A stretch of DNA of 64,000 nt. Source: Glandiceps talaboti (taxonomy: Eukaryota; Hemichordata; Enteropneusta; Spengelidae). The position numbers and the translations under genes are program-made. Where the stretch lies: assembly GCF_964340395.1 (NCBI RefSeq), contig NC_135550.1, forward strand, positions 27,574,176 to 27,638,175, written 5' to 3'. The notes below the pieces were generated by a model that was given only the letters and a program-made list of their open reading frames with translations, made no database searches and was not told where the DNA came from. This document shows positions 62,283-64,000 of this stretch, piece by piece (the first letter of the stretch is position 1; each line of letters opens with the position of its first letter).

Positions 62283-64000
<1,718 letters not shown>

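Overview
The window is an AT-rich eukaryotic nuclear sequence with introns (GT-AG splice sites, long non-coding gaps, microsatellites, MITEs and tRNA-derived SINEs). The genes are typical of a bilaterian animal: a complete NUP133, ZNRD2 (SSSCA1) and FAM89, the first four coding exons of a Meis/homothorax TALE homeobox gene, and three 5' exons of a kinesin-3 motor. The proteins align closely with vertebrate ones, introns are moderate in size, and the octamer TACATGTA is very frequent. This suggests a marine invertebrate, most likely a non-vertebrate deuterostome (hemichordate-like), but a lophotrochozoan cannot be excluded. I did all gene models by hand-splicing against recalled human proteins.

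Layout. 1-15.4 kb has no gene I recognise; it is either a long intron of the kinesin gene or intergenic. It holds a 37-bp minisatellite and a few unrecognised open segments with splice signals on the minus strand. 15.47-16.09 kb (minus) carries the start of a kinesin-3 motor domain (76 codons), with a CpG-richer promoter behind it. 16.3-20.3 kb is mostly empty. 20.66-41.77 kb (minus) is a full NUP133 gene: 35 coding exons, all phases consistent, 1150 aa (human about 1156). Its introns hold a 1.83-kb terminal-inverted-repeat element, two tRNA-derived SINEs, a nested palindrome, small minisatellites, a triplicated splice-acceptor segment, and two phase-neutral candidate cassette exons.

42-46.2 kb: ZNRD2 (plus, 3 exons, 231 aa), head-to-head with NUP133 across about 1.5 kb that contains a ZNF143/Staf-like site. 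46.6-49.2 kb: a 41/50-bp minisatellite and a 463-bp perfect-type palindrome centred on a (TA)n tract. 50.4-54.8 kb: FAM89 (plus, 2 exons, 168 aa), whose stop codon lies inside a 51-bp tandem repeat. 54.8-59.6 kb is probably its long 3'UTR. 59.7-62.2 kb is the Meis upstream region, including an exact PBX-MEIS/PREP composite site. 62.28-64.0 kb: Meis exons 1-4, running off the right edge.

The genes do not form a pathway: nuclear pore scaffold, zinc-ribbon adaptor, leucine-repeat adaptor, homeobox regulator, motor. The interest is in linkage. ZNRD2 followed by FAM89 in the same orientation is, from memory, also the human 11q13 arrangement (ZNRD2-FAM89B), and NUP133 and FAM89A both lie on human 1q42, so the block looks ancestral.
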